Assembly (NCBI RefSeq): GCF_932526225.1
Contig: NC_064040.1
Location: forward strand, 11,880,856 to 11,944,855
Source of the DNA: Nematostella vectensis
Taxonomy: Eukaryota; Cnidaria; Anthozoa; Actiniaria; Edwardsiidae
Length of the DNA stretch: 64,000 nucleotides
Reading direction: 5' to 3'
The first letter of the stretch is position 1; the number at the start of each line of letters is the position of its first letter. Under the pieces are notes generated by a model. It had not been told where the DNA came from, made no database searches, and saw only the letters and a program-made list of their open reading frames with translations. This document shows positions 37,804 to 49,900 of the stretch, one piece after another. A program made the translations under genes and the position numbers.

Positions 37804-39435
37804 CTTTGTTCAGTTTCCCATTGAGTCTCTCAAGTCGTCCCAAATATTTGAGGCCTGATAAAAATTGCTGTAAATTCCCGCGCTTTAGGAGTTTTCTTCG
37901 GTTTGATATCAATTTGAGCTCTTATGAAGGTACCGACGTTAACATTTGGCAACTCGTTTGCCCAATAGTTCGCTTGCGAGTGTTAACTTCATAAATATTG
38001 TGCGGAAGTAGCTCATCCTGAAGATTTCATGCTTACTATTGATCTAAATTATCATTCAATTTGTATTCTCAAAGCAGCTTGGCAACGAAACCTACAAAGT
38101 TAATTTTCCAGTAAAGATGATTGCTATGAGCACAATTTGATCCAATTCAATCAATACTGATTGAAATCAAAGGCATTTTGATAAGTAGTGAATAGCTAAT
38201 GCGTATTTGCAAATTTCAAATGGCTGCTAACGGATAGACAGGTGTGGAAACAGATTGAAGTGTAGTTAAACAATACAACAGAAAGAGATATATACTTTTC
38301 AGTCAAAACTTCGAGAGAAACGTCTTTTTACTTCCATTTATGTCCGCAATTTTTCTCAACGAAGTTAGTTAAAAAATCGTGTGGGACACCAAAAGAGCTA
38401 GTCGCCATCTTTATTTTGTTCACCACCTTATATTGTTCTTGAGAATCCGCTACTCTCTGTACTCTGATGACAACAAAAATCGATAAAAGCACATAAATTA
38501 GTACTTGTCCTAAAAAATGAGCTTTCAGTGTTTTGAAATATTGGTAAAAACCTTTCTGTAATATGACCGTCTTGAGCGAGGCTTTTAAACTATAACCAAG
38601 GCCTGAATCTGTACGCCAAATTTTTGCTGTAATCTCATATATCAGTAGTGGTTTGTGGTGTTATGTTACGCAATTTGGGGTCTTATTCTTGAATAATCAA
38701 TGCTTCCTTTTTCTAGATAGTTTTTTTTTACTTAAACGACGAAAAAATTTTGTAAAAAATATCTACATCTATGACTTTATGATATAAATGCTTATTCATA
38801 AAATTTATTGAAATTCGGCAGCGCAAGCTAAACTGATTTTACTTCAACAATAACAAAATAACATAATATCTTTTTTTTGTGATATGCACAAAATTGAGTG
38901 ATACAGACTTCCTTGAGAATGGTTGTTTTAGGATCTTTTTTTAAATTCGAATCTTTGAACAACACCCGTTACAATCTATTTGAACAGTTTTCCTGCTTAT
39001 AGCCAAAAAAGTATTTCATAGCCAAAAGTTCTGTGTTGAAAATGAAGGGAAATTCACCAACAAATCCAAACCCTTTTTTTGTGCAGTTGTTTCGAGTAAA
39101 GTTATGTAATATTGAACTAATATACGCACGTGCGAAAAATTAATACGTCGTGAAATATAATTAAAAAATATAAACACGATAAAACATATTTTGCCATTTT
39201 TTGTATTTCCAGGCCCCTGAAAAAGAGGTGCATGTGGCAATAAAAATAGGGGGATAAAATAAGTAGTAACCATTTGGAAAACACGCCATTTAATTTGGCA
39301 AACTTAAAATCACATGGTCAGATGGTATCTACTTATGAACAAATGATAACACTAGCTCGGGATTAAAATTTTGTATCCTTATGTCTTCTCGATTTGTAGG
39401 CTTCCTCTTTGCATCTCGTCTGTGTGCAAGTCCAC
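37804..39435. other. Intergenic, no gene seen
   Basis: AT-rich sequence between the GPCR pseudogene and the 3' end of the next calmodulin-like gene. The ORFs here are short and unlike any family I know. I see no array or foldback of note. Confidence 0.5.
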
Positions 39436-42400
39436 TTATACCAGTAATTTTACAAATGCTGAAATAGGAATGAAAGCAGTGTCACTTTGAACCTCAGCAT
39501 TAGAAGGCAAGGCCTCTAAAAGAAGCATGTAGGGCGTGTACCGTCCACCAATAAATACTGTGAATATCCGCGGCCAAAAACATCCAGCACCCCTCCCACC
39601 GACAGTGCTAAAAAACGCAAGACTAGTTCCAGTACAGCGCGATTATACCAACCTTTTTGTTTTGCAATGGCGGCGTTTAACCGGCGAACTGTCACATTTT
39701 GGCGAACGCTAAGAAAACTAGATCAAACTTAAGGCTTAAATTTTCTTTATGACTCCCTCATTATCAAACAAATCTGTCATCTTTTGTACAGTATGGTTTT
39801 AATGCTGTACAGTAAGTCAAAACAGCGACTGAAGTAAGCATTTCGTACCTTTGTTCTGCTTTACTCGAAGGATTCAACACAACGACTTTGTTTGTTTTCG
39901 CCAGAACACGCGCATGCGCATACGTTATTCAGCACTGTCCCTCCCTCCCCCACTTTGACCTGTGATTTTAGAAAAATTGTATTTCTGTATTTCATCTCTA
40001 TGCATGCCTCACTCCTCTCCCCCAAGATATCCAGGACGGGTCGGTGAATTAGAAATTACCACCATTCCACCACAACTACACACATTACTACCTCACCTAA
40101 CACCGACAGTTGGACCATATGACTACTATTACCGCTATACCATCAACACATCGCAATAAAGCCTACGCCCGACTGTCATGATACATAACGATATCACATT
40201 AGATCATAAACAGGACCCTTCCGCTAAACTTGGTGCCTTTACTTTTGGCGTTGTCCCTCGCTAAGCGCTAAACTAAACGTTTTTTTTTTTTCACTTTTGG
40301 CGTCTCCCCTCGCTTACCGCTAAACTTAATGGTGCCTTTACTTTTGGTGTCTTCCCTCGCTTACCGCTAAACTTAATGGTGCCTTTACTTTTGGTGTCTT
40401 CCCCCGCTTACCGCTAAACTAAATGGTTCCTTTACTTGTGGCGTCTTCTCTCGCTTACCGCTAAACTTAATGGTGCCTTTACTTTTGGTGTCTTTACTTT
40501 TGGCTTCTTCCCTCACTTACCGCTAAACTTAATGGTGCCTTTACTATTTGGGTCGGCGATAGCAAGCATCTTGTCCACGTCTTTGCGCTGGAGTCTCTCG
40601 GGGATTCGCATTAACATGGAGCGAAGTTCCTTGACCTGGATGTCGCCGCGACCCTCCTTATCCCACGCATTAAACGCGTCCATGATCTCAGCTTCGCTAC
40701 CCGCTCTTAGCTGGTTGTTCATCAGTTGCATAAACTGCGCGAATCTGATCTCTCCACTACCTGGATATTTAGCAAAAGATAGATCTCCATAAATGAAAGC
40801 CCCTACTGACCGCCTCTACAGTATTTACGCGCGATGGGGCGTCGATATAACCATTTTATAATCCGAGCTGCTCGTCATGATAATATCTTTTTAACACTGT
40901 TTTGGTACCAATATGCCAAAGAAATGACGAAAAGAAGAACATTATTTGATCGTCGACAAAACGATTATGATAACAGCTATGGCGATGATACATGTGCTAA
41001 GTGTTCGGTTTATCCGTATGGGCTACCGAACTGTGTGTTCCTCTAATACAAGTTCTTACTTTTCATATATGTTTGTCCCACGATGTTACATGTGCTGAGC
41101 GTCCGGTTTATACAGGTCTTTTTCCGTCTGTATATCATCGACAGGCGTTGGTAGATCCAAAATTCAGCGACGGGGGAGGAGAGGGGGTGGAGATAAAGCC
41201 GGGGGGTTGCAGTCCCAAAACTAAAGAATGTGCATCTCTTTTTATCGCATTTCATTTCTTTCAAATTTGAAATGCAACCTCCTTAACACCCCCGCCGCCA
41301 TCACCCAAGCGACACTAGCTATGTGTTGCGCTTATACAGGTTCTTATTGTCATTGTCCTTATGTGTAAATCTTAACCGAGTGTTTAGTTTATACAGGTTT
41401 CCTTACCGTCTTTATCCGCATCTGCGATCATATCCTGGATTTCTTTGTCTGAAGGGTTTTCTCCGAGTTCTCTCATGACGTCACGAAGTTCGTCTGTGTC
41501 GATAGAGCCGGAGTTGTCTTTGTCGAACATCGAGAAAACGTCCCTCATCTCTAAAAACGGAAACACACACAAAAAAATTATCACCCCTTATTCTTGAATG
41601 ACATTGCACCGCCTGATGACGCAAACAACAAGGCACCGTTCTCGGGATGTTCTTCCTGAATTCAATATGGTTTTTCCTGCTCTTCGCTTGCTCCTCTTCC
41701 TGATCTCGCTGGAATGACTGAGTTGAAGGAGAGACCTCTGTTACCAGGGACCAACTTGCTACTGTAACCATGTTTTTAATAAACTATTCAAAGGGACGAC
41801 GCCTGATATGTAGTGAAGGCGGCACACTTACCGTTGGCCATGTATAGCGTCTAAGATGTATCGGAGTAAAGTGACTTACAACTTATCAAATAGCGGAGAA
41901 CATATGAAGTAACTTATGCGCCCGATGCCAAGCTACTTATTAAGCGTGTGCTCGGTTCGTTTTGCAAATTGTCGGTCTGCTGTAATTAAGTCTATTGTTT
42001 TCTAAGCGCGGCAAAAGGCGAGTCGTTTCTTATGTAAAATCTGAGGAAAGAAAATTATTTAACGTAGAAGGAAATTAGAATTTCAGTGGCTTCTCTCAGT
42101 TTACGTTTCATTTTTTCTTCAAGAAAAACTGGACCTCCTGGGCCCCCTGTGGTGGCGTGGATGCCTCGGCTGCGGCAAAGGTAATCAAGCTAAAAGTCTT
42201 ATACCGCCTAACGCCAAATTACCGAAAAGGCGGGAAAGTCAAATGGCGCACACCGCGTCACAAGACAGGCGGCGGTCGCGGGCGAATAAAAGCCGCGGTC
42301 TTAGCTATGCTTTCAAAAGGTGGCTATGGGCTATGAAGTAAATCAAGTTTTTTTCCGAAACTGTTGGTCTCTTTATCACACTTCCTGAAGCCAGCCTTTT

Positions 42401-44931
42401 GTTCGTCGCCATTACGTCAAAAAGACAACCCTTTTGCTGCTTACTGAGAAATTAAAAATCAAGAGAACAAACGAAGCCAGCATAGTTGATAACGCCTACA
42501 CGATACACTCGCCCATCACTGTGCTACTATGCTTTTCGTTTCTTTATTAAATTATATTAGCACTCGTTACTCACCCTGGATTTGCTCCTTTGACATGTCC
42601 TTTTGCTGAAAACAAAACCCCGAACGACACAAGATATTAGACATGAAAAGGCAATAAAACCCCGAATGACACAAGAAATTAGACATGAAAAGGCAACAAA
42701 ACCCCGAGTGACACAAGAAATTAGACATGAATAGACAACAAAACCCCGAATGACACAAGAAATTAGACATAAAAAGGCAACAAAACCCCGAATGACACAA
42801 GAAATTAGACATGAAAAGGCAACAAAACCCCGAATGACACAAGAAATTAGACATGAAAAGGCAACAAAACCCCGAACGACACAAAAAATTAGACATGAAA
42901 AGGCAACAAAACCCCGAATGACACAAGAAATTAGACATGAAAAGGCAACAAAACCCCGTATGACACAAGAAATTAGACATGAAAAGACAACAAAACCCCG
43001 AATGACACAAGAAATTAGACATGAAAAGGCAACAAAACCCCGAATGACACAAGATATTAGACATGAAAAGGCAACAAAACCCCGAACGACACAGGGTATT
43101 AGACATGAAAAGGCAACAAAACCCAAACGACACAGGGTATTAGACATGAAAAGGCAACAAAACCCCGAACGACACAAGAAATTCAGGGCCGTAGCAGAGG
43201 GTGGGGCACTGGGGGGCACGTGCCCCAAATATTTTGAAAAATTTTAATAAAATGACCAGTAGGGGCGTGGCTGTGCCCCCTCCCCCAATATTTCTTAATA
43301 TTTCAAGGCCTGCTACGGCCCTATTAGACCGCGAAAAGGCAACAAAACCCCGAAAGACACAAAAAATTAGACATGAAAAGGCAACAAAACCCCGAAAGAC
43401 ACTAGAAATTTAGACATGAAAAGGCAACAAAACCCCAAACGACACAACCGTAACGACACAAGATACAAGACAAATAATTTGCAGGGGAAGTTTAATATAC
43501 AACTTATGACTGGATGAAATCTATCTCCAGTGCATAACTCCATTTGTTTCTTTTTGTTGGCCATTTTGTTTTTACTAGAGGATGATTTACTCTCGCATTA
43601 GTAATCGAATTTGGGCTAACATCGGGCTAACATTCGTTGATCTTCTTGGTTGTGTTGAAATTGGCTACTTCTCTCCTTAGGACGGCAGCAAGACAGATTG
43701 AGACTATCACATAGCTTGTGGGCGACCTAGTGTAAAACAGGCCAAAGACGCACTTTATTTTAAGCCGCATCAGCTTAAAATTCAAGATGGCGCCCGATCA
43801 CCGAACGGAGAGTGTTTTCCGCGATGATAACACCGAGTACCGCCTGCAAGCAGGTTAATTTGAACTACATCTTGAGTGACGACCCTCGAATGCGGGCGCA
43901 TTACCCTCTTTCACCTGCCATTACACATCACGACAAACTAAAAAACGTTTGCCCGAGTGGTAATCAAGAGTATTCATCCTCAAGAAAAAAGCATTTTTTA
44001 ACCTCGGTAAACACTGGTCAAATTAATATTTAACCGTTAAATCGTGTAGAAGCATTGAGGGGGGTGTCACGCAATACACAAAACAGTCACGCTAAGAACT
44101 CTGACATCTTGCACAGTGCGAGAACTTTTACCATATACGGAGTTACAAAGTACGGCTCGCATTATCACCCAACCCGGGTAGATCATGGTTCGGAAAATAA
44201 ATAAACAATTTAGATAAAAATTACTTATTTGGCCTTAATCCTCTCCCTATAGATTGTAAAGATTTGCCATATTCGTCTAGCAGTAGCTTGTAAAATTGGG
44301 TTTTCAGTTTCTATTATTGGCGTATTAATTTCTTTTAATTGATCGAGATAAATAACAAGATTATCAGTTTAGGGCACGATTATATGAATTCGTTGGAACA
44401 TTAGAAATAACACCATGAACATCTTAAGCAACAGTCTATTGTCATACTATGAGCAGGTAAAACTACTCATGTTTTCTCTTTCTTGTAACTCATTTCAGTT
44501 TCCCGGGATATAATGTCATTATAATAAAATTGTGTGATATAAAGCACAAAATAATGAATAAATTTAAGTTAGTTGCCCATTCGTCCAAAACGATGAGTGT
44601 TTATTTACTCAAGCAAAATTCCCCGTGAACTCATTTCGATTCACACGTCAAGGCAAATTATTTCTACAAATTATACTCGTAATTAGCCATCAGGCCAGAA
44701 GAAATATGCCGGTTCAAAGAGTCTTACAGTTTAGTGCTATATTCAGTATAAAATGCGAATTCCATTCTTTGGAGCAGCGGACAGTTGTATTGCAATATGT
44801 CTAAATGCCGGTCTGAATAAAAGGCATTTGTGCGCCGCAAATCGCTCTCAATCCCATAAATAACCCAATAAAGATCTTATTCTACAAGCTTGGGTTTCTG
44901 CAAACGATAGATACCTACTCACCCACGACAT
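39436..44931 (-). CDS. Calmodulin/troponin-C-like protein with degenerate EF-hands (downstream copy)
   Basis: Exons 44931-44923, 42605-42575, 41550-41407, 40760-40521, 39458-39436; frame closes at 148 aa. It begins MSWQKDMSKEQIQEMRDVFS. Loop 1 DKDNSGSIDTDE (23-34) is canonical. Loop 2 DKDGSGEIRFAQ (59-70) has Gln for the bidentate Glu at position 12. Loop 3 DKEGRGDIQVKE (95-106) has Arg at position 5. Loop 4 DPNSKGTIKFSA (131-142) has Lys at position 5 and no position-12 acid. One strong calcium site is therefore expected. The small last exon (AFVKLLV, stop) was placed by analogy with the neighbour's VFVDLLEKK and by phase. An alternative first exon may start at 41841 (ATGGCCAACG then GTAAGT), giving 138 aa. 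The DAFNAWD block is shared with the gene at 46916-51450, so the two are sister copies. Confidence 0.82.
40205..40556 (-). repeat. Tandem array of an exon-donor junction (about 47-50 bp unit)
   Basis: Seven copies, five of them close, of a unit which on the gene strand reads AAAGGCACCATTAAGTTTAG then CGGTAAGYGAGGGAAG. The innermost copy is the real end of the exon 40760-40521 and its donor; the others repeat the last 22 exon bases almost unchanged, plus GTAAG. Donor copies lie near 40521, 40460, 40411, 40362, 40315 and, decayed, 40259 and 40220. Confidence 0.95.
41832..41841 (-). other. Candidate alternative first coding exon
   Basis: ATGGCCAACG followed by GTAAGT, phase 1, exactly the phase needed to splice to the exon at 41550. 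It would give MANEMRDVFS as N-terminus. It could instead be chance. Confidence 0.35.
42606..43440 (-). repeat. 42-bp minisatellite running into a splice acceptor
   Basis: About 19 copies of a 42-bp unit (plus strand AGAAATTAGACATGAAAAGG then CAACAAAACCCCGAATGACA), interrupted by a foldback at 43183-43327. On the gene strand the last copy reads GTTCGGGGTTTTGTTTTCAG and is the acceptor of the exon starting at 42605. The 42-bp period keeps several frames open, giving spurious ORFs of up to 223 codons on both strands. Confidence 0.95.
43183..43327. mobile_element. Foldback element inserted in the 42-bp array
   Basis: GGGCCGTAGCAGAGGGTGGG on the left pairs with the CCTGCTACGGCCC end on the right, with GTGCCCC blocks between. 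Array units continue on both sides, so insertion followed array growth. A related copy lies near 62985-63186. Confidence 0.78.
43784..43858. mobile_element. Half copy of the MITE at 14834-15052
   Basis: CGCCCGATCACCGAACGGAG, TTTTCCGCGATGATAAC and CCGCCTGCAAGCAGG match the right arm of the element at 14834-15052; the left arm is absent. Confidence 0.75.
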
Positions 44932-46915
44932 TTTGATGGTTGATTTGTGGAGCGAACGGCGAAAAGTGAGACCACGAGAAGACAGAAAAAGAACAACGGC
45001 GAAGTCTGCTACAAGAGCTCAAAATACCAGACAGGGACAATTAAATGTCATGAATTCCACTTGAGCAATGCCAAGCATTTAGGGCTAGGACCTAGCCATA
45101 TTAATTTCATCCCAAGGGGGACCTACAGTGGAACAAAATTGCACCCTAGTCGTTATCTAAAAAAAACTCTCCAGAACGATCACAAAATTCTAAGGGAAAC
45201 AATTAGGTAGAAGTGAAGTACCAAATAGAGTGTGGATTTTTTTGATAAGATATTAGAGAAAGGGGAGATAATCATCGAGCGTTTTAGGTTTTGTGGGGAC
45301 CTCCGCACAGTAGTAAATCTGCTTTAGGGGTTTCTGAATCTATTAGAGTAATCTTCAAACAACAACCGTAACGCAATAGTTACTGCTCGAAGAGCCTTCA
45401 AGATCTGTTCCTTAAAGAAAAACAACGAAGTCTTCTCACCGCACGTGTAGTTAAGACTTATTTTCCTGAGTAAAAGGTGGCGAGCCGGTAATATTTAGAA
45501 TAAGGAAAATCATAAACTTAGGGATTTTTTTTAAGCCGAAGGGTTTCGTGACACGCTCAAAGTCTGACGTATAAGTGGAGCACATAAAAAAATAAAAACA
45601 GACAATTTTGTAAGATTGATTTTGCATCGAGAAAACGATTTTTTTCCAAAAACGTTTCTTGATTATGCATTAAACCACCCACTTCAAAAAATTATAAATA
45701 ATCATTTTATCACATGGAAATAAGGTACAAGTGAACATCATAGAACAAGAAACAAATCTCGAAGGCTGATTAAGGCTGAAATGTGCACTTTATTATAAAA
45801 CATTCAGAAATTCATGTTTGAGGGTCACGCAAATTAAAAACCACAGCAAATTCCATTGAAAAATCTACCTCCTATAGGCAACCAGGGGTCACACGACGGA
45901 ACAATAACTGTGAACTTCAACTTTAGAAGGTAAACTATAAACGCAATGAGAATAAAAAAATATAGATAGATAGATAAAATAATGGGAATATTTAACTGTT
46001 TCTCTTTACTTAAATGAAGATCGATCCAGAACACGTTAAAAAGTTTATAAAAATGTTAGAAAATGACATTTAATAAAGGCATCAATGTATTGGCGGATCC
46101 AAAGGAGGGGGTTCATAGTCTCCCACCGTCAAACCCTTTCCTGGACTGAAATATTTGAATAAGTTACCTTTCGCCATACGTTTTATATATTGATGCCTCA
46201 CCTTTAGAGTTCCCCCCCCCCCCCCCCCCCAATTTGTTGACCATATAGAATTGCCAAGTCGAAGTAAATTAGGAACACGATGCACGCATCACTTAGATAA
46301 AAAAGCTGCGCTTGTGTAAACACATTTTTCTCGACTGTAAATATCTGATAGCTTCACATCTAGATCAGTGGTTGTCTATTAAAGGTTTAATCCTCATCAA
46401 ATGCGGGTTCCCTGTGGCTTACACACTTACCAATTATTAGACTAAAGTGTGGGCGCCCAACTTCTGTTTATTACAAAACACCACACTTTATAGACAACTA
46501 AAACACCACGATTATCCGTCAGCTTTCTGTGCACATGCTGTCTATGTAATTAAGCCTCGACGGAGCTTGAATTTATTTGACATGCGCGCGAATTCAGCTA
46601 GCCCGCAAGGCATGCTGGGACCTAAAATTTGTGCACAAGTTTAAAATTCTTTGAGCAAAATAACAGCTTGCATCTGAGCAAAATGATAAAAAATTTCCAG
46701 GAAGAGTTTCCAAGAAAATATTTTCCAGGGATTATGTTAAGGCATATAGGTTGTTTTCCAAGAAACATTTAAAGCGTGCCAAGCCGTAGTGTTATTGTTC
46801 GACGATAGAGAAGGGGGAGGTGTGGTCGGGTTTTATCTGGTTGTGCAAAGCCTGGTTACTAAGTCTACGGTTATCATGACCCTCCCCTCCCGTGATTCTT
46901 TGCAATGATGTGTTT
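44932..46915. other. Intergenic, no gene seen
   Basis: Lies between two tandem minus-strand EF-hand genes and should hold the promoter of the one starting at 44931. It includes a poly-C run of about 23 bases at 46208-46230. No conserved ORF. Confidence 0.5.
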
Positions 46916-49900
46916 TTACTTCTTCTCCAGTAGGTCGACAAACACTGGAATAAAGAAGAGGAAAAAGTGTGGTCACTGTTTTGTTCGTCGTTATCATTAT
47001 GGTATTCATCATTGGTACCTTCATCATCATCACCATCACCAGCGACCATAATTATCATTATCGCCACTATTATCACCATGGCCACCATCACAATCACAAT
47101 CATCATTATCACCGTCACCATCACAATCACAATCATCACCATCACAATCATTACCATCACAATCGTTTTCTCCACTAGAGTCATCGCCATTACAATCATT
47201 ATCACCATCATCACCTCCATCATACTTGCAATCATTATTACCATTATCACTATACCACTACCATTACAATAATCTATTAGAATCCGCGCTATTTAACAGG
47301 CCATCCGCTCCAAGTTATCAGTCATATCCTCAAAGAAACTTAAAATAGACACACTGCTTTTACAATTTGAACTATTTTCCGCGTTTTCCGTTAAAAATAA
47401 TCAGGGTATGTTACGTACGTCCGGAAGTAAACTGGTGACAATGCCGATTTAAGGATGGTTCCCCCACCTTGAAATTTGAACTGTCCGGTTCCGCTGGGGT
47501 CAATGACCTGGCACATTTTGTCGATTTCGGATTTGCTTAGTTTAGCAGCTTGAAGTTTTCGTAGCATGTTCTTGAGGTCATCAATCTTCATCATCCCGGT
47601 TCCTGTCTCATCCCACGCGTTGAAAGCATCGATGATGGTCCCTTCCTCTTCCTCCTGGTTCATCTTTTTCCACATCATCTCGCAGAACTCATCGAAGTCG
47701 ATTTCTCCACTGCCTATAAGGAAAAGTTGTGTTTTAGAATAGCCAGGGTGAGGGGAGCATACGTCGAGGCCTGCCCTAGGGGCTAAGTTCAAATGCGTAT
47801 CCTCCATGAGCCGGATTCAATGCAAATGTAGATGAAACAATCATTGAATACAGCTCATGGATGATGCGACGTTTGAACAATGAGTTAGCTCTCTGTTTCC
47901 CATGGCTTGCTATCAAACTCAGTACCATTTTGTCAATTCCTCTACAAAAAAGGACCCTCCCAAAAGAGGGTGTGTGTCTTCTTTGTTTTATTTCTTTCCT
48001 GCAGGTTCCTTTAAGGACGGGGGGGCTGAATACCCGCCCGCCATTGTTCCCCGCTCCCTCTCCAGGAAGGTAAAATCGCCTGTTCCTGGTAATACCAATC
48101 GTGTTTACAGGGCTAACATCAGAACCAAATCCGATTCCCGTTTTAAACTTCAATCCCTGTTGCTATACCGTATTGGTGGTGGTAGAAAGGTGAGTGCCAG
48201 GATTTACAGGGGTGAGGGCGGGGAGGGGGGGGGGGAGAATCGATTCCTCAATAGGACAAGGACTGCTTCTGGGCAATCGAGGGGGGGGGGGGGTGTGCGC
48301 GTAATGCTTCTCACCATCCTCGTCGACTTCGCTGACCATCTGTTTGAGCTCGCAATCGTCGACTTTCTCTCCAAGGTTTTTCATGACAGTCGATAACTCC
48401 TCGACTGTGATCGTGCCGCTGCCATCGGCGTCGAACAGGCTGAACGCTTCTTTGAATTCTGAAACACCAACACACGTTTAGGGATAAAGTAATATGAAAC
48501 TGGGATGATCAAACCCCTATTACTTCCTACTCACAGTCAAGGCTAGCCTCCCTAGTTACTTGAGCTTGTCACGCTAGGCGGCGCTTGAGCTCGAGTTACT
48601 TGGGATCGTCACGCTAGGCGCGCTTGAGCTCGAGTTACTTGGGCTCATCACGCTAGGCGGCGCTTGAGCTCGAGTTACTTGAACTTGTCACGCTAGGCGC
48701 GCTTGAGCTCGAGTTACTTGGGCTCGTCAAGATAGGCGCCGCTTTTGTTGTAATATGTAATGTGAATGTGTAACATGTAATGTGTATTGTGTATTATGTA
48801 ATGTGTTACATGCATTGTGTTATACGTAATATGTAATGTGTAAGGCAATTTTACATCAGCCAAAATAAGAGTCTGTCTCCAAGTGGCCCCCTTTGTAGTG
48901 CGCCTCTGACTTTGCTTCGATATTCAATATTTCAGATAAGGGCCTAGCTCATAGCCCTATATTCAGGATTCCTGTGGGAATCCAACCCAGAAGGAAGGAT
49001 CTCGGATGACGTCATAATAAAAGCCACAGGAAACCCAAAACATGTAGGAAGAACTTTAGTGAAATTCGTATTTTTCACGATAAAAGCTGAATGGACTAAC
49101 TGATGAAATAATATAACTTTTATTAAACAACATTTACAATAAAAGCGGAATCATCAGATGTAGCAAGTCCATCAGAACTAACTCTACTTCACGGCTTCGG
49201 TCTACCTGTGGTGTCTTTCGGCGACTTCACAGGTAAACCGGAGCTGCGACCAGAGCTGAGTTTAGTGGACTTAGTGGAAACCTGCTCTCGATGTGTTCGT
49301 GCGCGAATATATTAATGACAGCGAGCTAATAACAGCTTTCCGCTTTTGGACAGGAAACTGATTAGGATTCCCAAAAACCGTGGCTTTTACCTGCAATAGT
49401 TGCGGCGGGAATCTCTGGTAGACCTTCTAGACCCTGGAAAACAAATTCATCTTCATTATTCCACATTGTTCTCAATAGCTGCCTAAAGTGGGACGTCACG
49501 AAGGAAAACCTACTCTAAAGGGCTTGAATACATTGGATCAAATCGGTTGACACACAGCCGAGAAGTGTGGAAAGATGATAAAATAAGCCTGTAACAAATA
49601 ACTGTATTTTTGGTTCCGTTCTAACCGTTTTTAACAAAACAAAAAAGTAAATTATTAGAAAGTATGTATTCTATTGTATATTCAGCTTTTTTATTCGATT
49701 AACTTTTTTCTATGTTCGACGCTATCTTCGAACGTTTTAACGAAGAAAACGCATACTGTAAGCTTCCAAATTGACATCGTAACAAGATAACAAGTGTGTT
49801 TTTCATTTTGCTGTTTTTTTATTAACTTTGAGTAAATAGGGTTTTAATATATTTCTTTTCTTTATTTTTAAAGATATTGCGGTTTATCTCTTGGGTAAAT

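Noticed and set aside
39436..40521. EF-hand protein ending at the GGTAAGTGA in-frame stop
   Set aside because: The GTAAGT is better read as a donor at phase 1, and a matching short last exon (AFVKLLV, stop) exists at 39458-39436, parallel to the neighbouring paralogue.
42557..43247. Open frames of 165, 188 and 223 codons on both strands
   Set aside because: Artefacts of the 42-bp array; both strands and several frames stay open at once.
47391..47807. Single-exon reading of the 138-codon frame with upstream Met
   Set aside because: Only 47713-47468 is coding; the residues before and after read through introns (a G-rich donor and an inserted element).
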